Below are positions 42,549 to 50,816 of a stretch of DNA of 64,000 bases, in pieces. Both the position numbers and the translations under genes were made by a program. Under the pieces are notes generated by a model. The model worked only from the letters and a program-made list of their open reading frames with translations. It was not told the origin of the DNA and searched no databases. The stretch's first letter is position 1; each line of letters opens with the position of its first letter. The stretch comes from Streptomyces sp. HmicA12 (lineage in GTDB: Bacteria > Actinomycetota > Actinomycetes > Streptomycetales > Streptomycetaceae): assembly GCF_000373565.1 (NCBI RefSeq), contig NZ_KB891820.1:62001-126000 (forward strand). The letters are read 5' to 3'.

Positions 42549-43412
42549 TTACGCGCGCAGCTCCTTGAGGCGGGCCACGTCCGCGGCGTGCCCTTCCTTG
42601 CCGCCGGGCGTCTCGATGATCAGGGGCACGTTCTCGGTCGCCGGATGGGCCATCAGCTCGCGGAACGGGTCGGCGCCGATGTGGCCGGAGCCGATGTTCT
42701 CGTGGCGGTCCTTGTGGGCGCCGACGACATCCTTGGAGTCATTGGCGTGGATCAGCTTGAGGCGGCCCTCGCCGACGGTGTCCACCAGCAGGTCGAGGGT
42801 CTGCTTCATCCCGGCGGGCCCGGTCAGGTCGTGGCCCGCGGCGAAGATGTGGCAGGTGTCGAGGCAGACACCCAGCTTGGGGTGGTGGTCGAGGGCGTCG
42901 AAGTACGGCCCGAAGTCCCAGGTGCGGGAGCAGAGCGACGAGCCCTGCCCGGCCGTGGACTCCAGGAGCAGGAACGGGTCGTCGTCGTGGGTCAGCTCGT
43001 CGAGCAGCGGCAGCAGATGCGCGCGGACCTGGGCGAGCGCGACGGCCCGCTCACGGCCGCCGGTGGCGGACCCGGTGTGCACGACGACGCCCAGGGCGCC
43101 GATCTCCCGGCCGCGCCGCAGGGAGTGCCGCATCGACTCGACGGACCTCTCGACGGTGGCCTCGGTGTGCGAGCCGAAGTTGATCAGGTACGGCGCGTGG
43201 ACGTACGCCGGGATGTTCTCGGCGGCGCACCGGGCGCGGAACTCCTCGTCCTGCTTCGGGTTGCCGGTGGGCGTGGCCCAGCCGCGCGGGTTGGCCACGA
43301 AGACCTGCACGGTCTCGGCCTCGAGCTCACGCGCGTAGGACAGCCCTATGGAGGCGAGGCCGCCGGCCACGGGGACATGGCCGCCGATCGGATTGCGGAT
43401 GCTGCTGTTCAC
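42549..43412 (-). CDS. nfo: Deoxyribonuclease IV (AP endonuclease, EndoIV family)
   Basis: A 287-residue TIM-barrel AP endonuclease that nicks DNA 5' of abasic sites in base excision repair. The zinc ligands are visible in order: GGHVPVAGG, YVHAPYLINFGS, VVHTGSA, LLLESTAGQG, GVCLDTCHIFAAGHD, LIHANDSK, RHENIGSGHIG and LIIETP. GTG start. It faces the DUF4396 gene's operator at its 3' end, where both genes run the same way, so read-through into DUF4396 is possible. Confidence 0.93.
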   Translation of the reverse strand: MNSSIRNPIGGHVPVAGGLASIGLSYARELEAETVQVFVANPRGWATPTGNPKQDEEFRARCAAENIPAYVHAPYLINFGSHTEATVERSVESMRHSLRRGREIGALGVVVHTGSATGGRERAVALAQVRAHLLPLLDELTHDDDPFLLLESTAGQGSSLCSRTWDFGPYFDALDHHPKLGVCLDTCHIFAAGHDLTGPAGMKQTLDLLVDTVGEGRLKLIHANDSKDVVGAHKDRHENIGSGHIGADPFRELMAHPATENVPLIIETPGGKEGHAADVARLKELRA

Positions 43413-43481
43413 CGGGCAAGGGTGCCATGCGGCCCGGACGGGTCCCGCACCGCGGCCCGGAACCCCTCTCGACCCGGACTC

Positions 43482-45419
43482 CTAGCGGATCGTGATCTTG
43501 ACGGTCGAGCCCTTGGGGGCCTCGTCGCCGCCCTCCACGGACTGGCTCTTCACGGTGTCGCCGAACAGTCCGAGCAGCCCGCGGTCCTCGTCGACCTGGA
43601 ACCCGGCGTCCTCAAGCGTGGACGTGGCCTCGTCGACCTTCATGCCCGTGACGTCCGGGACCTCGACCATCACGGGGCCCTTGGAGATCGTCAGCGTCAC
43701 GGTGTCGCCCTCGGCGAGCTGTGCGCCCTCACCGGGGGACTGCTTGGCCACGTCGCCCTTGTCCTCGTCGGAGTTGACCCGCGCCGAGGCGATCTTCGCC
43801 TTCAGGCCCGCGTCCTCCAGGTCGGCGATCGCGTCCTGCTCGGACTCGCCGGTGACATCGGGGACGTCGACCGGTGCGCCCTTGGAGACGACCAGGGCGA
43901 CCGCCGAACCCGACGTGCGGGTCGTGCCCGCGCCCGGGTCCGTGCTGATCACGGAGCCCTTGGGGATCTCCTCGCTGAACGCCTTGGTGACCATGCCCGG
44001 TTCGAGCCCGGCGTCCTTGAGCTCGCTCTTCGCCTTGGCGAGCGCGGTGCCCTTGAGATCGGGGACCTTCACGGTCTCGGGGCCCTTGGACACGGTCAGA
44101 GTCACCGTGCCGTTGTCCCGGATGCGGGAGCCGGGGTCCGGGTCGCTGCCGATGACCTCGCCCCGGTCGACCGTGTCGCTGTACTTCTCGGTGACCGCGC
44201 CGACCCGCAGGCCCGCCGCCTCGATGCGACGCTCGGCCTCGCCCTTCGGCTGGCTCAGGATCGTCGGTACCTTCGTGAACTGGCCCGAGTTGATGTACCA
44301 GACGCCCGTGCCGATCCCGAGGGCCAGCACGACCGCGGCGATGATCACGAACAGCCGGCGGCGCGGATTGCCACCGGGGCGGTGCCCGGGCGCGTGCGGT
44401 GGCGGCGGCGGGGTCTCGAGCAGGCTCGTGCGGTGGAACCGCTCCTCGTCCTGCGTCGGCAGCGGAAGCTGTACGGGGTCCGTGCGCACCGCGCGCGGGA
44501 TCACGCTCGTACGGTCGTCGGCGCCCACGTGCTCCGCCTCGTGGGCCTGCGGCGGCACCGCGTCCAGCTGGGCGTCGGTCAGTGTCGCCCTGGCCGCCCT
44601 GGCGTGGCCGAGGAGGGCCACCGCGTCGTACGGCCGGACCTCGGGGGTGCGCGCCGTCGCGGAGGCGACCAGCTCGTCGAGCTCGAAGGGCAGCCCGGGA
44701 ACGGCCGCCGAGGGCGGCGGCACGTCCTCGTTGAGGTGCTTGTAGAGGACCTGCGCCGGGGACTCGCCCGAGTGCGGCTTGCCGCCCGTGAGCATCTCGT
44801 ACAGGACGACCCCGCACGCGTAGACGTCCACCGCGGGTGTCGCCGTACCGTTCTCGATCTGCTCGGGCGCCAGGTACGACACCGTGCCGAGGACGGCCCC
44901 GGTGGTGTTGGTCACCGTGTCCACCGCTCGTACGAGGCCGAAGTCCGCCACCTTGACGCGGCCGTCGTCCCCTATGAGTACGTTCTCCGGCTTCATGTCG
45001 CGGTGCACGAAGCCCGCGCGGTGCGCCGCCCCGAGCGCGGCGAGGACCGGCTCCAGGATGTCGAGCGCCGCACGCGGACGCAGCGCCCCGCGGTCGCGCA
45101 GCACGTCGCGGAGCGTGCAGCCCGCGATGTACTCCATCGCGAGATAGACGTACGGACCGTCGGTGCCCTGGTCGAAGACCCCCACCACATTGGGGTGGGA
45201 GAGACGCGCCACCGACTTGGCCTCGCGGATGAACCGGTCGACGAACGAGACGTCGGCCGCCAGCGAGGGATGCATCACCTTGAGCGCGAGCACGCGGTCG
45301 AGGCGGGTGTCCACGGCCCGATAGACCGTGGCCATCCCGCCGACCGCGATACGTGCGTCGATGCGGTACCGGCCGTCGAGCACGTGCCCGAGCAACGGGT
45401 CCTGAAGGGTCGTGTCCAC
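43482..45419 (-). CDS. PASTA-domain Ser/Thr protein kinase (PknB-like)
   Basis: A 645-residue membrane kinase. The cytoplasmic kinase domain (about 18-275) has the glycine loop AVGGMATVY, the catalytic HRDMKPEN and DFG. A proline-rich linker leads to one membrane helix near residue 360. Four extracytoplasmic PASTA repeats of about 65 residues each follow, which bind muropeptides or lipid II. It links cell-wall state to phosphorylation of target proteins. TACACT at 45427-45432 ends seven bases before the GTG at 45419; the upstream GTG at 45452 falls within a terminator hairpin, so 45419 is preferred. Confidence 0.93.
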   Translation of the reverse strand: MDTTLQDPLLGHVLDGRYRIDARIAVGGMATVYRAVDTRLDRVLALKVMHPSLAADVSFVDRFIREAKSVARLSHPNVVGVFDQGTDGPYVYLAMEYIAGCTLRDVLRDRGALRPRAALDILEPVLAALGAAHRAGFVHRDMKPENVLIGDDGRVKVADFGLVRAVDTVTNTTGAVLGTVSYLAPEQIENGTATPAVDVYACGVVLYEMLTGGKPHSGESPAQVLYKHLNEDVPPPSAAVPGLPFELDELVASATARTPEVRPYDAVALLGHARAARATLTDAQLDAVPPQAHEAEHVGADDRTSVIPRAVRTDPVQLPLPTQDEERFHRTSLLETPPPPPHAPGHRPGGNPRRRLFVIIAAVVLALGIGTGVWYINSGQFTKVPTILSQPKGEAERRIEAAGLRVGAVTEKYSDTVDRGEVIGSDPDPGSRIRDNGTVTLTVSKGPETVKVPDLKGTALAKAKSELKDAGLEPGMVTKAFSEEIPKGSVISTDPGAGTTRTSGSAVALVVSKGAPVDVPDVTGESEQDAIADLEDAGLKAKIASARVNSDEDKGDVAKQSPGEGAQLAEGDTVTLTISKGPVMVEVPDVTGMKVDEATSTLEDAGFQVDEDRGLLGLFGDTVKSQSVEGGDEAPKGSTVKITIR

Positions 45420-45426
45420 GCAGGCG

Positions 45427-45432
45427 AGTGTA
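45427..45432 (-). promoter_or_regulatory. -10 element TACACT of a likely leaderless kinase transcript
   Basis: On the minus strand TACACT is followed by seven bases and the GTG start at 45419. It decides the kinase start codon. No clear -35 box is seen. Confidence 0.5.
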
Positions 45433-45451
45433 CGAGGAGCGACCGACAGCA

Positions 45452-45472
45452 CGGTCCCGTGCGACGGGACCG
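45452..45472 (-). terminator. Terminator after thiG
   Basis: A perfect nine-base stem (45452-45460 and 45464-45472) with a three-base loop lies 38 bases past the thiG stop, between the thiamine operon and the kinase gene. Confidence 0.78.
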
Positions 45473-45509
45473 GACCCGTACTGCAGCAGACCTGTGACCG
45501 GCGGACGGA

Positions 45510-46304
45510 TCAGAAGGCGGGGCGCTCGGGATCGAGGTGCGCGCGCCCCCGCACGGGCGAGGAAGCCTCGGCGAAATGGCGCTTGGGGATGCGTCCCGCG
45601 CGGTGTGCGAGCCGGCCCGCCTCCACCGCGTGCCGCATGCCCTCGGCCATGAGGACCGGCTCCTGCGCCCGGGTCACGGCTGAGGCGAGCATCACACCTG
45701 CGCAGCCCAGTTCCATGGCGAGCGCCACATCCGACGCGGTGCCCGCGCCCGCGTCCAGGATCACCGGCACGCGCGCGTGCTCGACGATCAGCTGGAAGTT
45801 GTGCGGGTTGCGGATCCCGAGCCCGGAGCCGATGGGGGAGCCGAGCGGCATGACCGCCGCGCAGCCCACGTCCTCCAGCTTGCGGGCCAGGACGGGGTCG
45901 TCGTTCGTGTAGGGGAGGACCGTGAACCCGTCGTCCACCAGCGTCTCCGCGGCGTCGAGCAGCTCGATGGGGTCGGGCAGCAGCGTGCGCTCGTCGGCGA
46001 TGACCTCCAGCTTGACCAGGTCCGTGCCGAGCGCCTCGCGCGCGAGGCGGGCCGTGAGGACCGCCTCTCCCGCGGTGAAGCAGCCCGCGGTGTTCGGCAG
46101 CACCTGAATGCCGAGCTTTTCGAGGACCGACAGGACCGAACCGTGGACGTCGGCGTCGACGCGCCGCATGGCCACCGTGGTGAGCTCGGTGCCGGAGGCG
46201 ACGAGAGAGCGCTCGAGGACGTCGAGGCTCGGCGCACCGCCGGTGCCCATGATCAGGCGCGAGGAGTACGTGGTGCCGCCGAGGACGAAAGCGTCGTCAG
46301 CCAT
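45510..46304 (-). CDS. thiG: Thiazole synthase
   Basis: A 264-residue TIM-barrel enzyme that builds the thiazole phosphate of thiamine from deoxyxylulose phosphate, dehydroglycine and the sulfur carried by ThiS. RLIMGTGG at the N-terminus, KLEVIADERTLLPD with the catalytic lysine, and PVILDAGAGTASDVALAMELG with the phosphate site are conserved. GGAGG before the ATG at 46304 sets the start. It is the last gene of thiO-thiS-thiG under the TPP riboswitch. Confidence 0.96.
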   Translation of the reverse strand: MADDAFVLGGTTYSSRLIMGTGGAPSLDVLERSLVASGTELTTVAMRRVDADVHGSVLSVLEKLGIQVLPNTAGCFTAGEAVLTARLAREALGTDLVKLEVIADERTLLPDPIELLDAAETLVDDGFTVLPYTNDDPVLARKLEDVGCAAVMPLGSPIGSGLGIRNPHNFQLIVEHARVPVILDAGAGTASDVALAMELGCAGVMLASAVTRAQEPVLMAEGMRHAVEAGRLAHRAGRIPKRHFAEASSPVRGRAHLDPERPAF

Positions 46305-46311
46305 GAATGAG

Positions 46312-46512
46312 TCAGCCTCCTTGTACGGCGGTGAGGACTTCGACGCGGTCTCCTTCGGAGAGCGCGGTACGGGGCCACTGGGCGCGCGGCACCACGGTCT
46401 CGTTGAGCGCGGCGGCGACACCCGAGTGCGCGGTGGTGAGCGTGGCCACCAGGGCGTCGAGGGTGGTCTCGGCGGTCACGGTGTGCGGCTCGCCGTTGAG
46501 GGACACGTTCAT
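46312..46512 (-). CDS. thiS: Sulfur carrier protein ThiS
   Basis: A 66-residue ubiquitin-like protein that ends in the required Gly-Gly (TAVQGG). The C-terminal glycine is adenylated and loaded with sulfur as a thiocarboxylate, which it gives to ThiG. It starts within the end of thiO (ATGA overlap) and ends seven bases before thiG, so all three are translated together. Confidence 0.95.
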   Translation of the reverse strand: MNVSLNGEPHTVTAETTLDALVATLTTAHSGVAAALNETVVPRAQWPRTALSEGDRVEVLTAVQGG

Positions 46513-47717
46513 GCGGGCTGCTCCACGGATGCGGCGGCGCCGAAGCGCCGGGGCGTGAACGGGCTTGCCTCTTCCGGGAGTTCACCCGTGGCCAGGACGT
46601 GCGCCATGGCGTCGCCGGTGACCGGAGTGAGCAGCACGCCGTTGCGGTAGTGGCCGGTGGCCAGATGCAGGCCCGGCAGCGTGGTCGGGCCGAGCAGCGG
46701 CGCGTTGTCGGGGGAGCCGGGGCGCAGGCCCGCCCGGGTCTCGGTCAGCGGCAACTCCGTGATGCCGGGCACCAGTTCGTGGGCGTCGCGCAACAGCTCG
46801 TAGACGCCGCCCGCGGTGACCGTGGTGTCCCAGCCGAGCTCCTCGCTGGTGGCGCCGACGACGAGCTCGCCGTTGACGCGGGGCACCAGGTAGACGTGGC
46901 TGCCCCGGACCACGGCCCGCACCGTGCGGCTCAGGAACGGCGCGTACCGCTTCGGCACCGTCAGCCGCAGCACCTGGCCCTTGACCGGGCGGACGGGCGG
47001 CAGCACCTCGTCGGGGACGCCCGCGAGCTGCCCGCTGCGGCTGCCCGCGGCCAGGACGACCTGACCGGCGGCGAGCTCCGTGCCGTCGGCCAGGACGACG
47101 CCGCGCGCCCGGTCCCGTACGACGGACAGCCGTTCGGCCCACGTCCGGTGGAAGGTCACGCCGGAGCGCTCGCAGGCCGTCACGAGCGCGCTCGCGAGCC
47201 TTCTCGGGTCGATCTGGTGGTCACCGTCGACCCGCAGGCCCCCGCGCACGCCCGGCGCGAGCATCGGTTCGAGGCGGCGGCAGTCACGGCCCGACAGCCA
47301 CTCGGACTCCAGGCCCGACTTGGTCTGCAGCGCGTGCAGCTCCCGCAGGTGCGCCCGGTCGTCCGCGTCGAGCGCGACGGCGAGCGTGCCGCACGCGCGG
47401 TAGCCGAGGTCCTGGCCCGTGGCCTCGGACAGCTCGGCCGCGAAGTCCGGGTAGCGGCGCGCGGACTCGACGTTCAGGGCGAGCAACGTGTGCTCGCCGT
47501 AGTGGAGTTCGGTGACGGCGGCCAGCATTCCGGCCGCCACCTGGGCGGCCCCGCCGCCCGGCTCGGGGTCCACGACCGCGACGGACAGGCCGCGCTGCGC
47601 GGACCTCCACGCGGTGACCAGGCCGATGATGCCGCCCCCGACGACGAGGACGTCGGTGGTGGGTGCCGTGGGCGTCTCGGGTCCCTCGGGTGACGCTTCG
47701 GGTGGCGTACGCGACAT
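46509..47717 (-). CDS. thiO: Glycine oxidase ThiO
   Basis: A 402-residue FAD-dependent amine oxidase of the DAO family. VLVVGGGIIGLVTAW is the N-terminal FAD motif, RLEPMLAPGVRGGLRVDGDHQIDPRR lies in the substrate domain, and HLATGHYRNGVLLTPVTG near the C-terminus is conserved in ThiO. It oxidises glycine to the dehydroglycine used by ThiG. It is the first gene of the operon and follows the TPP riboswitch directly. Confidence 0.94.
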   Translation of the reverse strand: MSRTPPEASPEGPETPTAPTTDVLVVGGGIIGLVTAWRSAQRGLSVAVVDPEPGGGAAQVAAGMLAAVTELHYGEHTLLALNVESARRYPDFAAELSEATGQDLGYRACGTLAVALDADDRAHLRELHALQTKSGLESEWLSGRDCRRLEPMLAPGVRGGLRVDGDHQIDPRRLASALVTACERSGVTFHRTWAERLSVVRDRARGVVLADGTELAAGQVVLAAGSRSGQLAGVPDEVLPPVRPVKGQVLRLTVPKRYAPFLSRTVRAVVRGSHVYLVPRVNGELVVGATSEELGWDTTVTAGGVYELLRDAHELVPGITELPLTETRAGLRPGSPDNAPLLGPTTLPGLHLATGHYRNGVLLTPVTGDAMAHVLATGELPEEASPFTPRRFGAAASVEQPA

Positions 47718-47729
47718 GGGCGTCCAGCC

Positions 47730-47822
47730 CCTCCCTTCGCCGGCATGACCCGGATCAGGTTCGTACGGTCGGAGGCCGTCCCAGCCTCCCTCTCAGCCCG
47801 CTGCGTACGGGCTCCCGCGAGT
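47730..47822 (-). promoter_or_regulatory. TPP riboswitch (THI element)
   Basis: On the minus strand the conserved core is clear: GGGCTGAGAGGGAGG, then the variable stem GACGGCCTCC, then GAACCTGATCCGGGTCATGCC. Thiamine pyrophosphate binding should shut down thiO-thiS-thiG, probably at translation, because the element ends just before the thiO ribosome-site region. A TAGGGT -10 element at about 47837-47842 on this strand would start the leader. Confidence 0.95.
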
Positions 47823-47880
47823 GCTTTACGTTGGCCACCCTAGCTCTTCGCCCTCAGCGCCAGTAAGGGAGCCCTCGCCC

Positions 47881-48228
47881 GTGACCCGCTCGTTGGACGG
47901 ACTCTTTCTCGCCCCTGTGGCCGACCAGGCCCCGGGCCAGGTCGGTACGCGGACCCGCTTCGCGTACCACGAGAAGGACGACCGGATCTGGGCCCACTAC
48001 GAAGGCGGCGATGTCGTCCAGGGGCACCTTGTGGGTACGCGTTCCGGCGACCGGCTCGACTTCCGCTACGTACAACTGAAGACCGACGGGACCACCTCCT
48101 CCGGGCACTGCGTCTCCGTCGTGTCCGAGCTGCCCGACGGCCGGGTGCGGCTCGACGAGACCTGGGAGTGGGAGTCGCAGACGGGCAACGGCACCAGCGT
48201 GGTCGAGGAGCTCCGGGAAGGGGCTTGA
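47881..48228 (+). CDS. Conserved hypothetical protein, small beta-rich
   Basis: A 115-residue cytoplasmic protein with alternating polar and aromatic residues that suggest an all-beta barrel. WAHYEGGDVVQGHLVG and LDETWEWESQTGNG are its most distinct parts. Some relatives carry an automatic label of N-acetylglutamate synthase, but nothing in the sequence supports that activity. AAGGGAG before the GTG sets the start. It is divergent from thiO. Confidence 0.72.
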   Translation: MTRSLDGLFLAPVADQAPGQVGTRTRFAYHEKDDRIWAHYEGGDVVQGHLVGTRSGDRLDFRYVQLKTDGTTSSGHCVSVVSELPDGRVRLDETWEWESQTGNGTSVVEELREGA

Positions 48229-48284
48229 TCGCTAAACCGGTGACACGTGTGCAGGACGTCACGGCGCGGGAGTGGTCCGGGCCG

Positions 48285-48314
48285 CTGACCCGCGCAAGAT
48301 CAGATGCCTAAGGT
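48285..48314 (+). promoter_or_regulatory. Candidate promoter of the FAD oxidoreductase gene
   Basis: CTGACC (48285-48290) and TAAGGT (48309-48314) are 18 bases apart, and the -10 box ends seven bases before the GTG at 48322. This is the best complete promoter among the leaderless candidates. Confidence 0.6.
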
Positions 48315-48321
48315 GATCCCT

Positions 48322-49530
48322 GTGAGCGAGCAGCAGAGCGGGAAAGTGGTCATCGTCGGCGCGGGCATGGCCGGTGTGCAGACGGCGGTGGCGCTGCGCG
48401 AACAGGGCTTCGGCGGCACCGTCACGCTGATCGGGGCGGAGTCCCACCAGCCCTACGACCGGCCGCCGCTGTCCAAGGCGGTGCTGCTCGGCAAGGCCGA
48501 GGGCTCCGCCTTCGACATCGACTTCGAGGCGCTCGGCGTGACCCTGGAGCTGGGCCGCGAGGTGACCGGCCTGCGACCCGGCGACCGTGAACTGGACACG
48601 GCCCAAGGGCCGGTCCCGTACGACGTGCTGGTCGTCGCCACCGGCGCCGAACCGGTGCGGCTGCCCGGCACGGAGGCCGTCCCCGGGGTCCACCTGCTGC
48701 GCACCCTCGACGACGCCGAGCGGCTGCGGCCCGTCCTGGCCGAGCAGCACGACGTGGTGGTCGTGGGCGCGGGCTGGATCGGCGCCGAGTTCGCCACCGC
48801 CGCCCGCGAGGCGGGCTGCCGGGTCACCGTCGTGGAGGCCGCCGAGCGGCCGCTGGCCGGGGCGTTGCCCGCGGAGGTAGCCGCCCCCATGGCGGCCTGG
48901 TACGCGGACGCGGGGGCCCAACTGCGCACCCGCGCGCGCGTGGAGCGCGTCGAACCGGGGGCCGTGGTCCTCGACGACGGGACGCGGCTGCCCGCGGGGG
49001 CCGTCGTCGTCGGCATCGGCGCCCGCCCCGCCACCCGCTGGCTGGCCGGCTCGGGCGTCGAACTCGGCGCCCACCGCGAAGTCGTGGCGGACGAGAGGCT
49101 CCGCACGTCCGTGCCCGGCGTGTACGCGGTGGGGGACTGCTCGTCGTTCCCCTCGGCGCGCTACGGGCAGCGCCTGATGGTCCACCACTGGGACAACGCC
49201 CTGCAGGGCCCCCGCACCGTGGCGGCGAACATCATCGGCGAGACCCCCGCGGTGTACGACCCGGTGCCCTACTTCTGGTCCGAGCAGTTCGGCCGGTTCG
49301 TGCAGTACGTGGGCCACCACGAGAGCGCCGACACCGCCGTGTGGCGCGGCGACCCGGCGGGCGCGGCCTGGTCGGTCTGCTGGCTGCGCGACGGCGCCCT
49401 GGTGGCCGTCCTGGCCGTCGGCAAGCCCCGCGACCTGGCCCAGGGACGCAAGCTGATCGAGGCGGGAACCCCGCTGAACGCGGACCAGCTGGCCGATCCC
49501 GCGCGCCCCCTGAAGTCCGCCGTGGCCTGA
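48322..49530 (+). CDS. FAD-dependent pyridine nucleotide-disulphide oxidoreductase (ferredoxin reductase type)
   Basis: A 402-residue reductase with two Rossmann motifs, VVIVGAGMAGVQTAV for FAD and VVVVGAGWIGAEFA for NAD(P)H, and the FAD ribityl motif GVYAVGDCSS. It has the layout of rubredoxin or ferredoxin reductases that feed cytochrome P450s or dioxygenases. No such partner is adjacent. The promoter at 48285-48314 favours the GTG at 48322 over the ATG at 48304, which lies upstream of the predicted transcription start. Confidence 0.88.
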   Translation: MSEQQSGKVVIVGAGMAGVQTAVALREQGFGGTVTLIGAESHQPYDRPPLSKAVLLGKAEGSAFDIDFEALGVTLELGREVTGLRPGDRELDTAQGPVPYDVLVVATGAEPVRLPGTEAVPGVHLLRTLDDAERLRPVLAEQHDVVVVGAGWIGAEFATAAREAGCRVTVVEAAERPLAGALPAEVAAPMAAWYADAGAQLRTRARVERVEPGAVVLDDGTRLPAGAVVVGIGARPATRWLAGSGVELGAHREVVADERLRTSVPGVYAVGDCSSFPSARYGQRLMVHHWDNALQGPRTVAANIIGETPAVYDPVPYFWSEQFGRFVQYVGHHESADTAVWRGDPAGAAWSVCWLRDGALVAVLAVGKPRDLAQGRKLIEAGTPLNADQLADPARPLKSAVA

Positions 49531-49623
49531 CCGGGGTCCGGAACACGGGCTGCCGCCCGGGTGGAACACCTGGTCGGACCGGCCCGGCTTCCGACTGTCA
49601 GTCCGGGATGGCACGCTTGTCGT

Positions 49624-49989
49624 GTGACCGAGATTGACGCAAAGATCGATGCTCTCGTCCCCGAGTGGCTCACCCTCCCCGACATCGCCGAGCAGATGGA
49701 TGTCGAGGTGACACGCGTGCGCCAGCTGGTGAAGGACGGCCAGGTGATCGCCGTACGTCGTGGGGAGAACCGGGCACTGCACGTGCCCGCCGCCTTCATC
49801 GACGGCGACAAGATCGTCAAGGGCCTCGTCGGCCTTCTGACGGTCCTGCGGGACGACGGCTTCTCCGACGAAGAGATGCTGGAGTGGCTCTTCACCTCCG
49901 ACCCGACCCTGCCGGGGACGCCCGCGCAGGCCCTGAGCGAGAATCGCGGCACGGAGGTGAAGCGCCGCGCCCAGGCGCTCGCCGTCTGA
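49624..49989 (+). CDS. Rv2175c-like DNA-binding protein
   Basis: A 121-residue protein with an N-terminal helix-turn-helix (WLTLPDIAEQMDVEVTRVRQL) and a C-terminal helical part, as in the mycobacterial Rv2175c family. In Mycobacterium the homologue is phosphorylated on its N-terminus by the Ser/Thr kinase PknL, which alters DNA binding. A PASTA kinase gene lies 4 kb away. An 11-base palindrome GACTGTCAGTC at 49593-49603, 20 bases before the GTG, is a candidate for its own binding site. Confidence 0.8.
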   Translation: MTEIDAKIDALVPEWLTLPDIAEQMDVEVTRVRQLVKDGQVIAVRRGENRALHVPAAFIDGDKIVKGLVGLLTVLRDDGFSDEEMLEWLFTSDPTLPGTPAQALSENRGTEVKRRAQALAV

Positions 49990-50072
49990 CCTGACAACCG
50001 TCCGGCGTGCGCGCCCCGCGTCCCGTGGGGCGCGCACGCCACCGACACCGCACCACCCACGGGGGGACTTCC

Positions 50073-50720
50073 ATGGCAGACCCGAAGCGCGCACAGCTCG
50101 CCGACGCGCGGCTGTACCTGTGCACCGACGCGCGCAAGCGCCAGGGAGACCTGCCGGAGTTCCTCGACACCGTGCTGGCGAACGGCGTGGACATCGTCCA
50201 GCTGCGCGACAAGGGCATGGAGGCCGGTGAGGAACTGGAGCACCTCGCGGTGTTCGCCGAGGCGGCCCGCCGCCACGGCAAGCTGTTCGCGGTGAACGAC
50301 CGGGCGGACGTCGCCCACGCGACCCGCTCGGACGTGCTGCACCTGGGCCAGGGCGACCTGCCCGTGCCCGCGGCCCGCGCCGTCCTCGGCGAGGACGTCC
50401 TCATCGGCCGTTCCACGCATGCCGAGTCGGAGGCCGAGGCGGCCGCCGTCCAGGAGGGCGTGGATTACTTCTGCACGGGCCCCTGCTGGCCGACGCCGAC
50501 CAAGCCCGGCCGCCACGCGCCCGGCCTCGACCTCGTACGGCACACCGCGGCCCTCGGCACCGACCGCCCCTGGTTCGCCATCGGCGGCATCGACCTCGGC
50601 AATCTGGACGAGGTCCTGGAGGCCGGCGCCCGCCGCGTCGTGGTCGTCCGGGCGATCACCGAGGCCGACGATCCGGGCGCCGCGGCAGCCGAGTTCGCCA
50701 AGCGCGTGCGGTCACTCTGA
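50073..50720 (+). CDS. thiE: Thiamine-phosphate synthase
   Basis: A 215-residue TIM-barrel enzyme that joins the thiazole and pyrimidine halves of thiamine. VDIVQLRDKGM, FAVNDRADVA and DYFCTGPCWPTPTKPG are the pyrophosphate and pyrimidine binding blocks, and WFAIGGID closes the phosphate site. A GGGGGG stretch precedes the ATG. It is on the strand opposite to thiOSG and has no TPP riboswitch of its own in the 83-base gap before it, so it may be controlled differently. Confidence 0.94.
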   Translation: MADPKRAQLADARLYLCTDARKRQGDLPEFLDTVLANGVDIVQLRDKGMEAGEELEHLAVFAEAARRHGKLFAVNDRADVAHATRSDVLHLGQGDLPVPAARAVLGEDVLIGRSTHAESEAEAAAVQEGVDYFCTGPCWPTPTKPGRHAPGLDLVRHTAALGTDRPWFAIGGIDLGNLDEVLEAGARRVVVVRAITEADDPGAAAAEFAKRVRSL

Positions 50721-50728
50721 CCCCACGG

Positions 50729-50742
50729 GGAACAGCTGTTCC
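50729..50742. promoter_or_regulatory. 14-base palindrome containing a GAACnnnnGTTC motif
   Basis: GGAACAGCTGTTCC is a perfect palindrome between thiE and metF, 75 bases before metF. GAAC-N4-GTTC is the core of the actinobacterial LexA site, but the flanks and the gene it precedes do not suggest SOS control. It could be an operator of another regulator. Confidence 0.4.
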
Positions 50743-50816
50743 GTCCTTCGCCGGGCCGCTGTCCGCAGGGTGGACGGGGATTAGGGACTACCGGATTCCG
50801 TCAGTAACCTGCCGGT

